A stretch of 64,000 bases of DNA from an uncultured Lachnospiraceae bacterium (lineage in GTDB: Bacteria > Bacillota > Clostridia > Lachnospirales > Lachnospiraceae): NCBI GenBank assembly GCA_944383265.1, contig CALWOX010000007.1, positions 1 through 64,000 on the forward strand, written 5' to 3'. The notes beneath the pieces were generated by a model. That model was not told the origin of the DNA. It ran no database searches and worked only from the letters and a program-made list of their open reading frames with translations. Position 1 is the stretch's first letter, and the number at the start of each line of letters is the position of its first letter. Positions 24,988 to 33,518 of this stretch are shown piece by piece. The position numbers and the translations under genes are program-made.

Positions 24988-25641
24988 ATGAAAAGCATTG
25001 TTTTTGCCACAAAGGACATGTTTAAAAATTATGTAAATTGGCACGGGAGGCTCTCAAGAGCCGGATACTGGTGGGGCTGGCTCGGAATAACACTTATCAC
25101 TCTCATCTTGAATATACTCGCTGAGGCTGTAAGTGATGTATTCGGCATTTTGGTGTCATTATGGGGGCTTGCGACTTTTCTGCCGCTAATGTTTGCCGCT
25201 ATGAGGAGATATCATGATTCGGGAAAGCCCGGATGGTTGTCCTTATTATTCAGCATTGTCACATCCGTACTTGGAGGCATCGCATTAGTGCTTCTTTTGG
25301 GCTCTGCCATGACAGCCGTTTTTATGGCGACCGGAGAAGGCACAGGAGTATTTCTTGCCCTTTTGTCATCAGCGGGGATATTCGGGCTGATAGCCCTTGT
25401 ACTTCTTATAGTTAATTTTGTATTTCTCGTACTCCCTTCAACTCCCGGAGAGAACGCCTATGGCATGCCGAGGCCCTTTGATCCGACAGAAGGAGAGGAT
25501 AAGGGGTACATAGAAATAAGCTCCGATAATAATACTGAAAGCACTGACATTAATAACAGTATTGACAACAATAATAGCTATAATAAAAATAATGACAATA
25601 ATAATGACAACAATGTCAATACCGGCAGTTGCGGCAATTAA
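24988..25641 (+). CDS. DUF805 membrane protein with Asn-rich tail
   Basis: A 217-aa protein. Residues about 10-155 are a DUF805 domain: the WHGRLSRAGYWWG motif, four hydrophobic segments and RRYHDSGKPGW. The last 50 residues are a hydrophilic tail of mostly Asn, Asp and Ser. The tail arises from A+T-rich AAT/GAC triplet expansion and is not part of the family. Function is unknown. CCGGAGG precedes the ATG. Confidence 0.88.
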   Translation: MKSIVFATKDMFKNYVNWHGRLSRAGYWWGWLGITLITLILNILAEAVSDVFGILVSLWGLATFLPLMFAAMRRYHDSGKPGWLSLLFSIVTSVLGGIALVLLLGSAMTAVFMATGEGTGVFLALLSSAGIFGLIALVLLIVNFVFLVLPSTPGENAYGMPRPFDPTEGEDKGYIEISSDNNTESTDINNSIDNNNSYNKNNDNNNDNNVNTGSCGN

Positions 25642-25675
25642 AGCTAAATAAAGTACTCAATAAAACACTTAATAA

Positions 25676-25719
25676 ATGCTCCTTCAGGTTGCTTTTATAC
25701 TTGCGGCCCGAGGGAGCAT
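25676..25719 (+). terminator. Probable terminator after DUF805
   Basis: ATGCTCCTTC (25676-25685) pairs with GAGGGAGCAT (25710-25719) with one wobble, around a 24-base loop. It is followed by AATTTAAT, not a full T-run. Confidence 0.5.
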
Positions 25720-25828
25720 AATTTAATATTAAAGCAGGGATAAAACTGAAAAATTAATATGAGACAGTCAGGATAAAACCGGAAAACAAAAATAAAAGGA
25801 TGATAGCCGATATTTGGGGGGATGCGTA

Positions 25829-26251
25829 ATGAAGATAATGGTGAGCGCCTGCCTTTTGGGACGGAATTGCAAATATAATGGTGGAAACAACAAAAATGAG
25901 GCCTTGTTAAGATTCCTTGAAGATCATGAGGTGATACCCATCTGTCCTGAGACAGAGGGAGGACTTAAGACTCCGAGGAAGCCTGCGGAAATAGTGGGCG
26001 AAAGAGTGATGACAAGGGACGGAGATGATGTTACCCGGGAGTACAAAAAGGGTGCCGAGACAGCTCTTGAAAGAGCAATTTCGGAGAAGCCGGACCTCTG
26101 TATACTACAGTCAAGGAGCCCGTCCTGCGGTGTAAATAAGATATATGACGGAAGCTTTACAGGGAAACTTAAGGCGGGGAGCGGAATAACAGCGGAGCTC
26201 CTTAAGGATAAGGGCTTTAAGGTAACAGACATTGAAGATTTTAAAGGATAA
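25829..26251 (+). CDS. DUF523 family protein
   Basis: A 140-aa DUF523 protein with the conserved cysteines in SACLLGRNCKYNGG, ICPETEGGL and QSRSPSCGVN. The cysteine pattern suggests metal or thiol chemistry, but the family has no settled function. The start is the ATG at 25829 behind GGGGGG; an in-frame TTG 15 bp upstream is less likely. It is followed 28 bp later by a NUDIX gene, starting a run of four closely spaced genes. Confidence 0.88.
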   Translation: MKIMVSACLLGRNCKYNGGNNKNEALLRFLEDHEVIPICPETEGGLKTPRKPAEIVGERVMTRDGDDVTREYKKGAETALERAISEKPDLCILQSRSPSCGVNKIYDGSFTGKLKAGSGITAELLKDKGFKVTDIEDFKG

Positions 26252-26279
26252 TTGATATTCGGGATTTTAAGGAGGAGGC

Positions 26280-26741
26280 ATGATTCTTTCAACACTTTGC
26301 TATATGGAGCGGGACGGGAAATACCTGATGCTCCACAGAAACAAAAAGAAAAATGATGTAAACCACGGAAAATGGATAGGAGTAGGAGGAAAGCTTGAGA
26401 GCGGAGAGGCTCCCGAGGAGTGCCTTATACGGGAGGTCCTTGAGGAGACGGGATGCAGGCTTTTAAGCTGGCGCTTCAGAGGGGTATTGACCTTTATTTA
26501 TGATGACAAGGAGCCTGAATACATATTTACCTATACCTCCGACAGCTTTGAGGGAGAGCCTACGGATTTTGAGTGCGGCGAGGGTGAGCTTAAGTGGGTG
26601 GACAAAAGTGATATCTTAGGCCTTGATCTTTGGGAGGGCGACAGGCCCATGCTGAAAAGGCTTATGGAAAGCAATGATGTATTCTCCATAAAGCTTTGCT
26701 ATAATGGAGATGTACTTATGGAGATAAAGGAGTTCTCATAA
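26280..26741 (+). CDS. NUDIX hydrolase (8-oxo-dGTP diphosphatase type)
   Basis: A 153-aa MutT-like protein. The Nudix box spans residues 36-58, GGKLESGEAPEEC then LIREVLEETG, with all catalytic Glu and Arg in place. It starts MILSTLCYMERDGKYLML, typical for the clostridial 8-oxo-dGTP diphosphatase group that clears oxidised nucleotides. AAGGAGGAGG precedes the ATG. The stop codon shares a base with the ATG of the next gene, so translation is coupled. Confidence 0.9.
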   Translation: MILSTLCYMERDGKYLMLHRNKKKNDVNHGKWIGVGGKLESGEAPEECLIREVLEETGCRLLSWRFRGVLTFIYDDKEPEYIFTYTSDSFEGEPTDFECGEGELKWVDKSDILGLDLWEGDRPMLKRLMESNDVFSIKLCYNGDVLMEIKEFS

Positions 26742-27796
26742 TGGAGCCTTCAGGGTCGAATGTAAATAATGCCGGTCGTAAAAAGCCCTACAGGAGTATA
26801 GGTGACGAGCTTTTTGACACATACGGAGGAAAGGTATATAAGCTGTCCCTGCAGACAGGCTGCGGATGCCCCAACAGAGACGGAACAAAGGGGCGTGGTG
26901 GCTGTATTTTTTGCGGAGAGAAGGGCTCAGGCGAGTTTGCGGAAAGTTGCCTTATTCCAATCGGGGAGCAGATAGAGCTTGCCAAAAACAGAGTCCGGCT
27001 AAAGGCAGGAAAGAGCCCGGCAGGCTATATAGCCTACTTTCAGTCTTTTACAAATACCTACGGAGACTTCGGAAGACTCTCAAAGCTTTTCAGGGAGGCC
27101 ATAGAAAACCCCGATATATTGATATTGTCGATTGCAACACGTCCGGATTCCATAAGTGATGAGATGTACGGATTTTTGGGTGAGCTTAACAAAATAAAGC
27201 CGGTATGGGTGGAGCTGGGGCTGCAGACAGTACATGAGGACACAGCTCGTTTTATAAGAAGGGGATATGAGCTTGGTACTTTTGAGGAGGCGGTAAAGAG
27301 ACTTAAAAGAGAGGGAATAACCGTTATCACCCACATGATAGCGGGACTTCCGGGAGAGTCCGAGGAGCGGATAAAAGAGACGGCAGGTTATATTTCCGAG
27401 CTTAGTGATGAGACAGGACAGCCCCTTATTGACGGAATGAAGATCCATCTTTTGTATGTACTTGAGGGCACAGATCTGGGAAGGCTGTATAAGGAATACG
27501 GAGGAGGAAAGGCGCTGCCCGAGAACGGAGGGTGCGAGGATATGCTTATTCCTTTTGAAGGGAGTTTTATCAAATGGCATATATTTTCTATGGAGGAGTA
27601 TGTGTCTCTTGTGACTGATATATTGGAACGTTTACCTGAGAGAATAGTCGTGCACCGAATAACAGGGGACGCACCGAAAAGTCTCCTTATTGCTCCGAAG
27701 TGGAGCGGTGATAAAAAAAGAGTGTTAAATGCGTTTACAAAGGAATTTAAGATAAGAGAAAGTTATCAGGGAAAAAGGAGGAACAAAAATGGCTAA
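26741..27796 (+). CDS. TIGR01212 (YhcC/YtqA) family radical SAM protein
   Basis: A 351-aa radical SAM enzyme. The iron-sulfur cluster cysteines are likely C43, C55 and C58 in CPNRDGTKGRGGCIFC, the spacing typical of TIGR01212. ELGLQTVHEDTARFIRRGY and THMIAGLPGE are SAM/radical-barrel motifs. The exact reaction is unsettled; tRNA modification has been suggested for relatives. It overlaps the NUDIX gene by one base and the DJ-1 gene by 8 bp. Confidence 0.9.
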   Translation: MEPSGSNVNNAGRKKPYRSIGDELFDTYGGKVYKLSLQTGCGCPNRDGTKGRGGCIFCGEKGSGEFAESCLIPIGEQIELAKNRVRLKAGKSPAGYIAYFQSFTNTYGDFGRLSKLFREAIENPDILILSIATRPDSISDEMYGFLGELNKIKPVWVELGLQTVHEDTARFIRRGYELGTFEEAVKRLKREGITVITHMIAGLPGESEERIKETAGYISELSDETGQPLIDGMKIHLLYVLEGTDLGRLYKEYGGGKALPENGGCEDMLIPFEGSFIKWHIFSMEEYVSLVTDILERLPERIVVHRITGDAPKSLLIAPKWSGDKKRVLNAFTKEFKIRESYQGKRRNKNG

Positions 27797-28346
27797 GGTA
27801 TATGCTTTTCTTGCAAACGGTCTTGAGGAGGTAGAGTGCCTTGCGGCGTGCGATGTATTAAAGAGAGCAGGCGTTGAGGTTGAGCTTGTATCTGTTAATG
27901 AGGGGAAGGAGGTAGTGGGCTCCCACAATGTACATATCATTTGTGACAGCAGCATCTCGGAGAAGAAGGACTTTTCCGATGCGGATGTTCTTTTCCTTCC
28001 GGGAGGAATGCCCGGAACACTCAATCTCATGAAATGTGAAAGGCTTACAGAGGCTTTGAAGGAGCAGTATGGCAATAATAAGCGGATCGCGGCTATATGT
28101 GCGGCACCTTCTGTGCTCGGACGTCTGGGATTCCTTGAGGAGAGAAAGGCCACATGCTACCCCGGATTTGAGGATCAGCTTACAGGAGCTGAATACACAA
28201 AACAGGGTGTTGTGACAGACGGAAACATAACTACCGCCAGAGGCCTAGGCTATGCTCTTGATCTTGGAATCGAGCTCACAGCGCTTCTTATCTCCGAGGA
28301 CAAGGCAAAAGAGGTGAAGGCATCTATTCAGTATGATCAGTTTTAG
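27789..28346 (+). CDS. DJ-1/PfpI family protein
   Basis: A 185-aa DJ-1 family protein. The nucleophile is C104 at the elbow IAAICAAPSVLG, with the partner Glu in NGLEEVE near residue 14. Family members are reported as glyoxalase or deglycase-like enzymes acting on methylglyoxal-derived damage; which activity applies is open. It overlaps the radical SAM gene by 8 bp and is followed by a strong terminator. Confidence 0.9.
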   Translation: MAKVYAFLANGLEEVECLAACDVLKRAGVEVELVSVNEGKEVVGSHNVHIICDSSISEKKDFSDADVLFLPGGMPGTLNLMKCERLTEALKEQYGNNKRIAAICAAPSVLGRLGFLEERKATCYPGFEDQLTGAEYTKQGVVTDGNITTARGLGYALDLGIELTALLISEDKAKEVKASIQYDQF

Positions 28347-28401
28347 GTCTTAAAGAGGCGTATTACTTATCTTTTACTGCAAAAATATTTTAAAGAAAAA
28401 T

Positions 28402-28440
28402 AGACCTGCGGAGAGAAATGTTCTCTGCAGGTCTTTATTT
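28402..28440 (+). terminator. Rho-independent terminator after the DJ-1 gene
   Basis: AGACCTGCGGAGA and TCTCTGCAGGTCT form a 13-bp stem with one wobble and a 7-base loop, followed by TTTATTT. Confidence 0.88.
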
Positions 28441-28555
28441 AAAACATTTCCTTTAATTATGATCTTGAAATTCATGTTGATGTCAGGAAAGCTTTCCCCG
28501 TCTCTATTCGTATATATAGTAAAAGACCCCGGACTCAAAGCGCTTAAATGCGGCA

Positions 28556-28584
28556 TTGTCTTTATCGGGAGGATAGTATATTAT
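28556..28584 (+). promoter_or_regulatory. Promoter of the ECF sigma operon
   Basis: TTGTCT (28556-28561), a 17-bp spacer and TATTAT (28579-28584), about 50 bp before the start codon. Confidence 0.6.
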
Positions 28585-28632
28585 AGACATTAATCGTGCG
28601 AGCGGCATGAAAATAAGTTATCGGGGTAGGCA

Positions 28633-29184
28633 ATGAACAGGCGAGAAAAGTTGAATTACATAGCCGAAAATTATATGAAGCTTATGTGGCAGAAGGCGTA
28701 TTCCGTCATATCCGATGCCCATGAGGCGGAGGATGCCTGTCAGGAGGCGTTCATAAAGATAATAAGGATGATAGATGAGATAGAGGATGTGACAGAGCTG
28801 AAGGCGAGGGCCTTATGCTGTATTATAGCCAAGAACACAGCCATAGATATGGTGCGAAAGCATAGCCGTGTCGCACCGGCAGAGGATGTTTTTATAGAGC
28901 TTGAGGCAAGACAAAAGCCTGCGGACTCTCCTGATGCGGTGGTAGAATCGAAGGCTGAGACGGAGCGGATAAGGCTTGCGTTAAATCGGCTGCCGGAAGC
29001 ATACAGAGAGATCATTGAGCTTAGGTGCCTGCATGAGCTGTCGGCTCAAAGGACAGGAGAAATACTTGGTATCAGTGCAAATTCGGTGAACATAAAGTTG
29101 TCCAGGGCAAGGAAGGCCCTAAAGGATATATTGGACAGAGAGAATATTGAAGAAAGGACGGAGGCAGCTCAAGATGACAGATAA
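28633..29184 (+). CDS. ECF-type RNA polymerase sigma factor
   Basis: A 183-aa sigma-70 family protein with regions 2 and 4 only. Region 2 includes AYSVISDAHEAEDACQEAFI and the -10 recognition helix. Region 4 is the HTH LPEAYREIIELRCLHELSAQ plus GEILGISANSVNIKLSRARK. It would direct transcription of a small regulon in answer to an outside signal. The 3' end overlaps the next gene by 11 bp, as is usual for a sigma/anti-sigma pair. The target promoters are not identified. Confidence 0.92.
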   Translation: MNRREKLNYIAENYMKLMWQKAYSVISDAHEAEDACQEAFIKIIRMIDEIEDVTELKARALCCIIAKNTAIDMVRKHSRVAPAEDVFIELEARQKPADSPDAVVESKAETERIRLALNRLPEAYREIIELRCLHELSAQRTGEILGISANSVNIKLSRARKALKDILDRENIEERTEAAQDDR

Positions 29185-30313
29185 AAATAAAGACTTTGAA
29201 CTAAGCGATGAATTGCTGAAGTCCGCTCTCTATGATGAGATGCTCCTTGAAATGGAGAAAGAAGAAAAGAGCTTAAAGGAGGCGGAGGAATTCGAACACG
29301 AGTTCTCCGACGATTTCAAGTCTCGTATAAACGCGCTTATAGATGAGGCCTGCGCGGAATCTTCGGAAGTAGAAAATAAAAACGAGGCCTGCAATGACAG
29401 TGATGACAATGGCAGAGCTTCGGACATTGATTTAAGCGATGATAAGAAGAGCGGGGAAGATCATAGAAAGATAATACGTATACCTTACCTGAGAAAGAGA
29501 AGCCTTGCGGCGGCGGCATCCCTTGTTTTTGTTGCGGGAGCAGCCTTCCTTACGCTGAGAGTCAATTATTCTGCAGGCTCATACGAATCCACGGCAGCAG
29601 CTGCGGCATACAGTATGGATAATCAGCCTGAGACAGCGGCAGAAAACTCTGCCGAGACGGGCGCAGAAGAAAGCTCTGCCAAGGCGAGTGATGGGGAGGC
29701 AGGCGCGGCTATGCTTAAATCCGGAAGGACAGCTCCCGGAGCTCCTGCGGATACGAGCATGAAAAATTCAGATATGAAGGCTCAGGAAAGCTATGAAGAG
29801 GCAGGCATATCCGAAGCTTCAGCAGATACGAGTGCGGCATCGGTAAATCCCTTAAAAGAAGTGCAGTCAAAGGATGACTTTATATCAGAGCTCGGGATAA
29901 GGCTTTCTGAGCCCTCGGAGGGAGCGGACAACGTCAGCTGCTCCGTGATATCCGACAGCATAGCCCAAATAAACTACTACAGCGAAAATCTTGCCGCCGA
30001 AGTCACCTTGAGAGCCGTTTCGTCAGATGCAGGAATGAGCGGAAAAGAGCTTTCGGGAGTATATTATGAGTTTGACGAGAGCGGAAAAAGAACCGTTGAA
30101 GAACCTGTTACATTATCCGGGGATTCAGAATCGGTTACAGACGTATCTGTAACCATAGAATATGCCCTTTCGGATGACGGCACAAAAAAAGGAGCCCTCG
30201 CGACCTGGTCTTTATGGAATACAGATTACAGCCTTTGGGCTGAGTCGCAGGACTTGGGCGATGAGGAGCTCCTTAGTGAGGCGAAAAATGTTATAGAGTC
30301 ATCTGCTAATTAA
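29174..30313 (+). CDS. Putative anti-sigma factor, membrane-anchored
   Basis: A 379-aa protein. Residues 1-105 are acidic and cytoplasmic, a single membrane helix lies at about 110-128 (LAAAASLVFVAGAAFLTLRV), and a long Ala/Ser/Glu-rich linker leads to an extracellular domain at about 230-379. This topology and the overlap with the ECF sigma gene suggest an anti-sigma or sensor partner. I do not recognise a ZAS zinc motif. The start at 29174 follows GGAGG; an upstream TTG at 29147 is less likely. The ECF promoter probably serves both genes. Confidence 0.75.
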   Translation: MTDKNKDFELSDELLKSALYDEMLLEMEKEEKSLKEAEEFEHEFSDDFKSRINALIDEACAESSEVENKNEACNDSDDNGRASDIDLSDDKKSGEDHRKIIRIPYLRKRSLAAAASLVFVAGAAFLTLRVNYSAGSYESTAAAAAYSMDNQPETAAENSAETGAEESSAKASDGEAGAAMLKSGRTAPGAPADTSMKNSDMKAQESYEEAGISEASADTSAASVNPLKEVQSKDDFISELGIRLSEPSEGADNVSCSVISDSIAQINYYSENLAAEVTLRAVSSDAGMSGKELSGVYYEFDESGKRTVEEPVTLSGDSESVTDVSVTIEYALSDDGTKKGALATWSLWNTDYSLWAESQDLGDEELLSEAKNVIESSAN

Positions 30314-30974
30314 GAGGAGTATAATCCAGGCCAAGGGATTCGGCTGTATAGTCGGATCCCTTTTCTTTTTTCAGGATGTCTCTCAAAAAGCCGAATGCGG
30401 CATCCTCACCCTCATCCCTCATTATAACCAGCGCTTTCTCAAGGACAGCTCTCGTGTCGGGGTGCATTATGACCCTGTCTCTGGTACGCACATAGTAATC
30501 CCATGCATCCGAAGGCTTATAGTCTGATCCGTGGTAGGCCATACATGCGGCACGTCTGTCACAGACCATCTCCGCAACATAGCGAAGAGGCATCCTGCAG
30601 CCTATCACGCCTCCGGGGGCCTTTGAAGAAAAATCGGTCCAATATTCAAAGTGATGCTTGTTCCTTCCTTTATGGTGCAGCCAGGCCTTTGACATGCCGT
30701 AGAGCTCCCTCTCCACAGCGTTAGGAGAGCGATCACCGACATAATGGGCCACTCCTGTAAAAAACTCCGAGGGTGAATACTTTGACATATCGTGAAGGAG
30801 CCCCTGACGATAAAGCCTTAGCTTAAAGCAGCCTGACGCCACATAGAGCTTGTGCTTTGTTATAGTGGAGAGATGCCCGAAAAATCTTTCGGGAAGGCTT
30901 CTTTCGGGAAGCCTTATATTTCCTCCGTAAATATTTTTTTTGATTATATATTTCTCATTTTTCATTTGAGTCAC
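30306..30974 (-). CDS. DUF5662 family protein
   Basis: A 222-aa cytoplasmic protein rich in His, Tyr and Arg. Conserved stretches are HDMSKYSPSEFFTGVAHYVG, AWLHHKGRNKHHFEYWTD and MPLRYVAEMVCDRRAACMAY. The repeated His/Asp pattern resembles a metal-dependent HD-like fold, but this is only a resemblance; the family is DUF5662. The start may be GTG 30974 or ATG 30965; neither has a strong ribosome binding site. It converges with and overlaps the anti-sigma-like gene by 8 bp. Confidence 0.85.
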   Translation of the reverse strand: MTQMKNEKYIIKKNIYGGNIRLPERSLPERFFGHLSTITKHKLYVASGCFKLRLYRQGLLHDMSKYSPSEFFTGVAHYVGDRSPNAVERELYGMSKAWLHHKGRNKHHFEYWTDFSSKAPGGVIGCRMPLRYVAEMVCDRRAACMAYHGSDYKPSDAWDYYVRTRDRVIMHPDTRAVLEKALVIMRDEGEDAAFGFLRDILKKEKGSDYTAESLGLDYTPLN

Positions 30975-31093
30975 CGTGATATTGTGGAAAGATATGCTTT
31001 GTTATGATAAAATTATATTTACTAAGTCGCCAAATTGCAAACAGAAATGAAAGACCGGATATCACAGGCGAAAAATGAGCAGGAGGAAAAGCT

Positions 31094-32293
31094 ATGAGTA
31101 AAAAAGCAAGGAAGGCTCTGGCCTTCGCAGCCGCTTTGTGTATGACCCTTTCACAGTGTATACCCGCCTTTGCACAGTCCGCTTTTTACAGGGAGCCCGC
31201 CTCAAAGAAAGGCCTTTTATGTCAGACCGAGGCTATGCTTTCAGACTGTATAGAGCTCGGTACGGATCAGGTGATATTTAATGTTCCCATGAGCGCGGCC
31301 TTAAATTCCGGGACACTTCAGGCGTATGATTCGTTTATAAACAAGCTTGATGCTAACGGCATAAGCATAACTGTCGTGCTTTTAAACGACAGGCAAAGCA
31401 TAAGGCCCGAGCTTATATACGGAGATCAAAATGCGGCCTGCAATTATTTCATGCTGAATGTATTTACCGAAGAGGGAAGGGCGGCTGTCAACGAGGTGGT
31501 GGGAAAACTTGCGTCAAGATGGCAAAACAAGGTCTCCAACTGGATAATCGGAAACGAGGTCCAGGATCAGGTCTGGAATTATATCGGCCCTATGGACAGG
31601 GAGAGCTACTGCAGAAAATATGCGGAGGTTTTCAGGACCTGCTATGACATAATCAAATCCTACAATTCATCGGCGGAGGTATATATCCCCTTTGACTACG
31701 GATGGAGGAACGAGGAAAACGGAAGCACAAAGTACAGCGGAAGGAATTGCCTTGATCTGTTCTCCGCCATATTTAAGGAGGGAGGAGATATAGACTGGGG
31801 AGTTGCATGGCATGCATATCCCGATCCTCTCACAAGTCCTGTATTCTGGGATGACGCCATTGCTTCGAATTCCGCTGATGCATATATAGTGAACCTTCAA
31901 AATATCCATGTGCTTACAGACTACATGCAGAGGCCCGAAATGCTTTCTCCTACAGGAGAGGTCAGAAATATAATCCTTTCGGAGCAGGGCTTTACCTCTG
32001 TGTCGGGAGGCGTTTCGGACGAGAGCCTTCAGGCGGCAGCCTATGCCTACGGATATTTTATTGCAGAGCGGAATCCTTATATAAAGGCCTTCATGCTCAA
32101 CCGTCAGGTGGACGCAAAGTCGGAGGTTCAGGCTGGACATTCCTTCGGCATATGGAATACGGATATGAATTCCGCCGAAAATGAGAAGCCTCTTAGCAAG
32201 AAGTATATCTGGCAGGTATTTAAAGATATAGATACAGACAACAACGGCTATATAAAGGAGCTTGTGAGAAATTATACAGGGGCTTCATTTTAG
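31094..32293 (+). CDS. Secreted DUF5722 protein, putative GH-A clan glycoside hydrolase
   Basis: A 399-aa exported protein with a signal peptide (residues 1-28, ending IPAFAQS). The remainder is a TIM-barrel-like domain of the DUF5722 family. The acid/base candidate is E155 in WIIGNEVQD, the nucleophile candidate is E297 in ILSEQGF, and WHAYPDP is a typical barrel strand end. These are the marks of GH-A retaining glycosidases. Substrate is unknown. AGGAGGAAAAG precedes the ATG. The gene is followed by ppiB with 49 bp between them. Confidence 0.83.
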   Translation: MSKKARKALAFAAALCMTLSQCIPAFAQSAFYREPASKKGLLCQTEAMLSDCIELGTDQVIFNVPMSAALNSGTLQAYDSFINKLDANGISITVVLLNDRQSIRPELIYGDQNAACNYFMLNVFTEEGRAAVNEVVGKLASRWQNKVSNWIIGNEVQDQVWNYIGPMDRESYCRKYAEVFRTCYDIIKSYNSSAEVYIPFDYGWRNEENGSTKYSGRNCLDLFSAIFKEGGDIDWGVAWHAYPDPLTSPVFWDDAIASNSADAYIVNLQNIHVLTDYMQRPEMLSPTGEVRNIILSEQGFTSVSGGVSDESLQAAAYAYGYFIAERNPYIKAFMLNRQVDAKSEVQAGHSFGIWNTDMNSAENEKPLSKKYIWQVFKDIDTDNNGYIKELVRNYTGASF

Positions 32294-32342
32294 CTGAAAT
32301 ATAAATCAAATACTCTAAAAAGAAGATTTAAGGAGAAAGACG

Positions 32343-32867
32343 ATGGAAAAGAAAAATCCTGTAGTTACTATTGAGATGGAAAACGGAGATGTGATGAGAG
32401 CGGAGCTCTACCCCGATATAGCTCCCAATACAGTAAACAACTTTGTGAGCCTTGTAAAGAAGGGCTTTTATGACGGAATCATTTTCCACAGAGTTATAAG
32501 AGGCTTCATGATCCAGGGAGGGGACCCCACAGGAACAGGTATGGGTGGCCCCGGATATTCCATAAAGGGAGAGTTTGCGGCAAACGGCTTTAAAAATGAT
32601 TTGAAGCATGACAAGGGGGTCCTTTCCATGGCAAGGGCTATGGCACCCGACAGTGCAGGCTCACAGTTCTTCATAATGCATGAGAAGGCTCCTCACCTTG
32701 ACGGACAGTACGCTGCCTTCGGAAAGGTCATAGAGGGACTTGACGTGGTGGATAAGATAGCTTGTGTAAGGACAGATTACAGCGACAGGCCGACAGAGGA
32801 GCAGAAGATCGCGAAAATGAGCGTAGAGACCTTCGGAGAAGAGTACGCAGAGCCCGAAAGGATATAA
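32343..32867 (+). CDS. Peptidyl-prolyl cis-trans isomerase, cyclophilin type
   Basis: A 174-aa cyclophilin that speeds proline isomerisation during protein folding. Conserved active-site text is IIFHRVIRGFMIQGGDP, SMARAMAPDSAGSQFFIM and YAAFGKVIEGLDVVD. There is no signal peptide, so it is cytoplasmic. AAGGAGAAAG precedes the ATG. The flavin reductase gene follows 6 bp downstream. Confidence 0.94.
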   Translation: MEKKNPVVTIEMENGDVMRAELYPDIAPNTVNNFVSLVKKGFYDGIIFHRVIRGFMIQGGDPTGTGMGGPGYSIKGEFAANGFKNDLKHDKGVLSMARAMAPDSAGSQFFIMHEKAPHLDGQYAAFGKVIEGLDVVDKIACVRTDYSDRPTEEQKIAKMSVETFGEEYAEPERI

Positions 32868-32873
32868 CAGACG

Positions 32874-33491
32874 ATGCCCTCTACTGTAAGAAAGAAAAAG
32901 GAAAAGAGGCTTGAGCAAAAGGCCGAAAAGCACAGGAAGGTCTCCTGGAAGCCCGCAACTATGGTGTACCCTGTTCCCGCTGTCATGGTGAGCTGCAGGG
33001 ACAAGTCCGGAAAGGACAATATCATAACCGTGGCATGGACCGGGATAATATGCTCCGATCCCGCCATGGTATATATTTCCGTAAGGCCTGAAAGATACAG
33101 CTATCATATGATAGAGGAGAGCGGAGAGTTCGTCATAAACCTTACCACGGAGGCTCTGGTAAAAAAGACAGATTTTTGCGGAGTAAGGTCAGGAAGGGAC
33201 ATTGACAAGTGGGAGGCCTGCGGACTTACAAGAGGCAGGGCCTTTAAGGTCGAGGCTCCGGTCATCGAGGAAAGCCCTGTAAATATAGAGTGCGCTGTTG
33301 AAAACATAATAAAGCTCGGAAGCCACGATATGTTCATAGCTAAGGTCCTGGCGGTTGATGTGGAGGAAAGGTTTATAGATGAGAGGGGAAGGCTTGCACT
33401 TGACAAATGTAAGCTTACGGCTTACTCTCATGGAGAGTATTTCGCTCTCGGAAAGCTTCTGGGCACATTCGGGTACTCGGTAAAAAAATAA
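32874..33491 (+). CDS. Flavin reductase-like FMN-binding protein
   Basis: A 205-aa protein with a basic N-terminal stretch (RKKKEKRLEQKAEKHRK) and a flavin-reductase-like domain from residue about 28 (PVPAVMVSCRDKSGKDNIIT, then SVRPERYSYHMIEESGEFVI). It probably binds FMN and takes part in redox chemistry in the cytoplasm. The donor and acceptor are unknown. It is 6 bp after ppiB, so the two are probably one transcript. Confidence 0.86.
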   Translation: MPSTVRKKKEKRLEQKAEKHRKVSWKPATMVYPVPAVMVSCRDKSGKDNIITVAWTGIICSDPAMVYISVRPERYSYHMIEESGEFVINLTTEALVKKTDFCGVRSGRDIDKWEACGLTRGRAFKVEAPVIEESPVNIECAVENIIKLGSHDMFIAKVLAVDVEERFIDERGRLALDKCKLTAYSHGEYFALGKLLGTFGYSVKK

Positions 33492-33518
33492 ATGTTTCAG
33501 AAAAGAGGCCTTACATAA

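Noticed and set aside
25501-25641. Frameshift or misassembly at the Asn-rich end of the DUF805 gene
   Set aside because: The frame stays open, the triplet pattern is regular and the stop codon is followed by a plausible terminator, so a real low-complexity tail is simpler.
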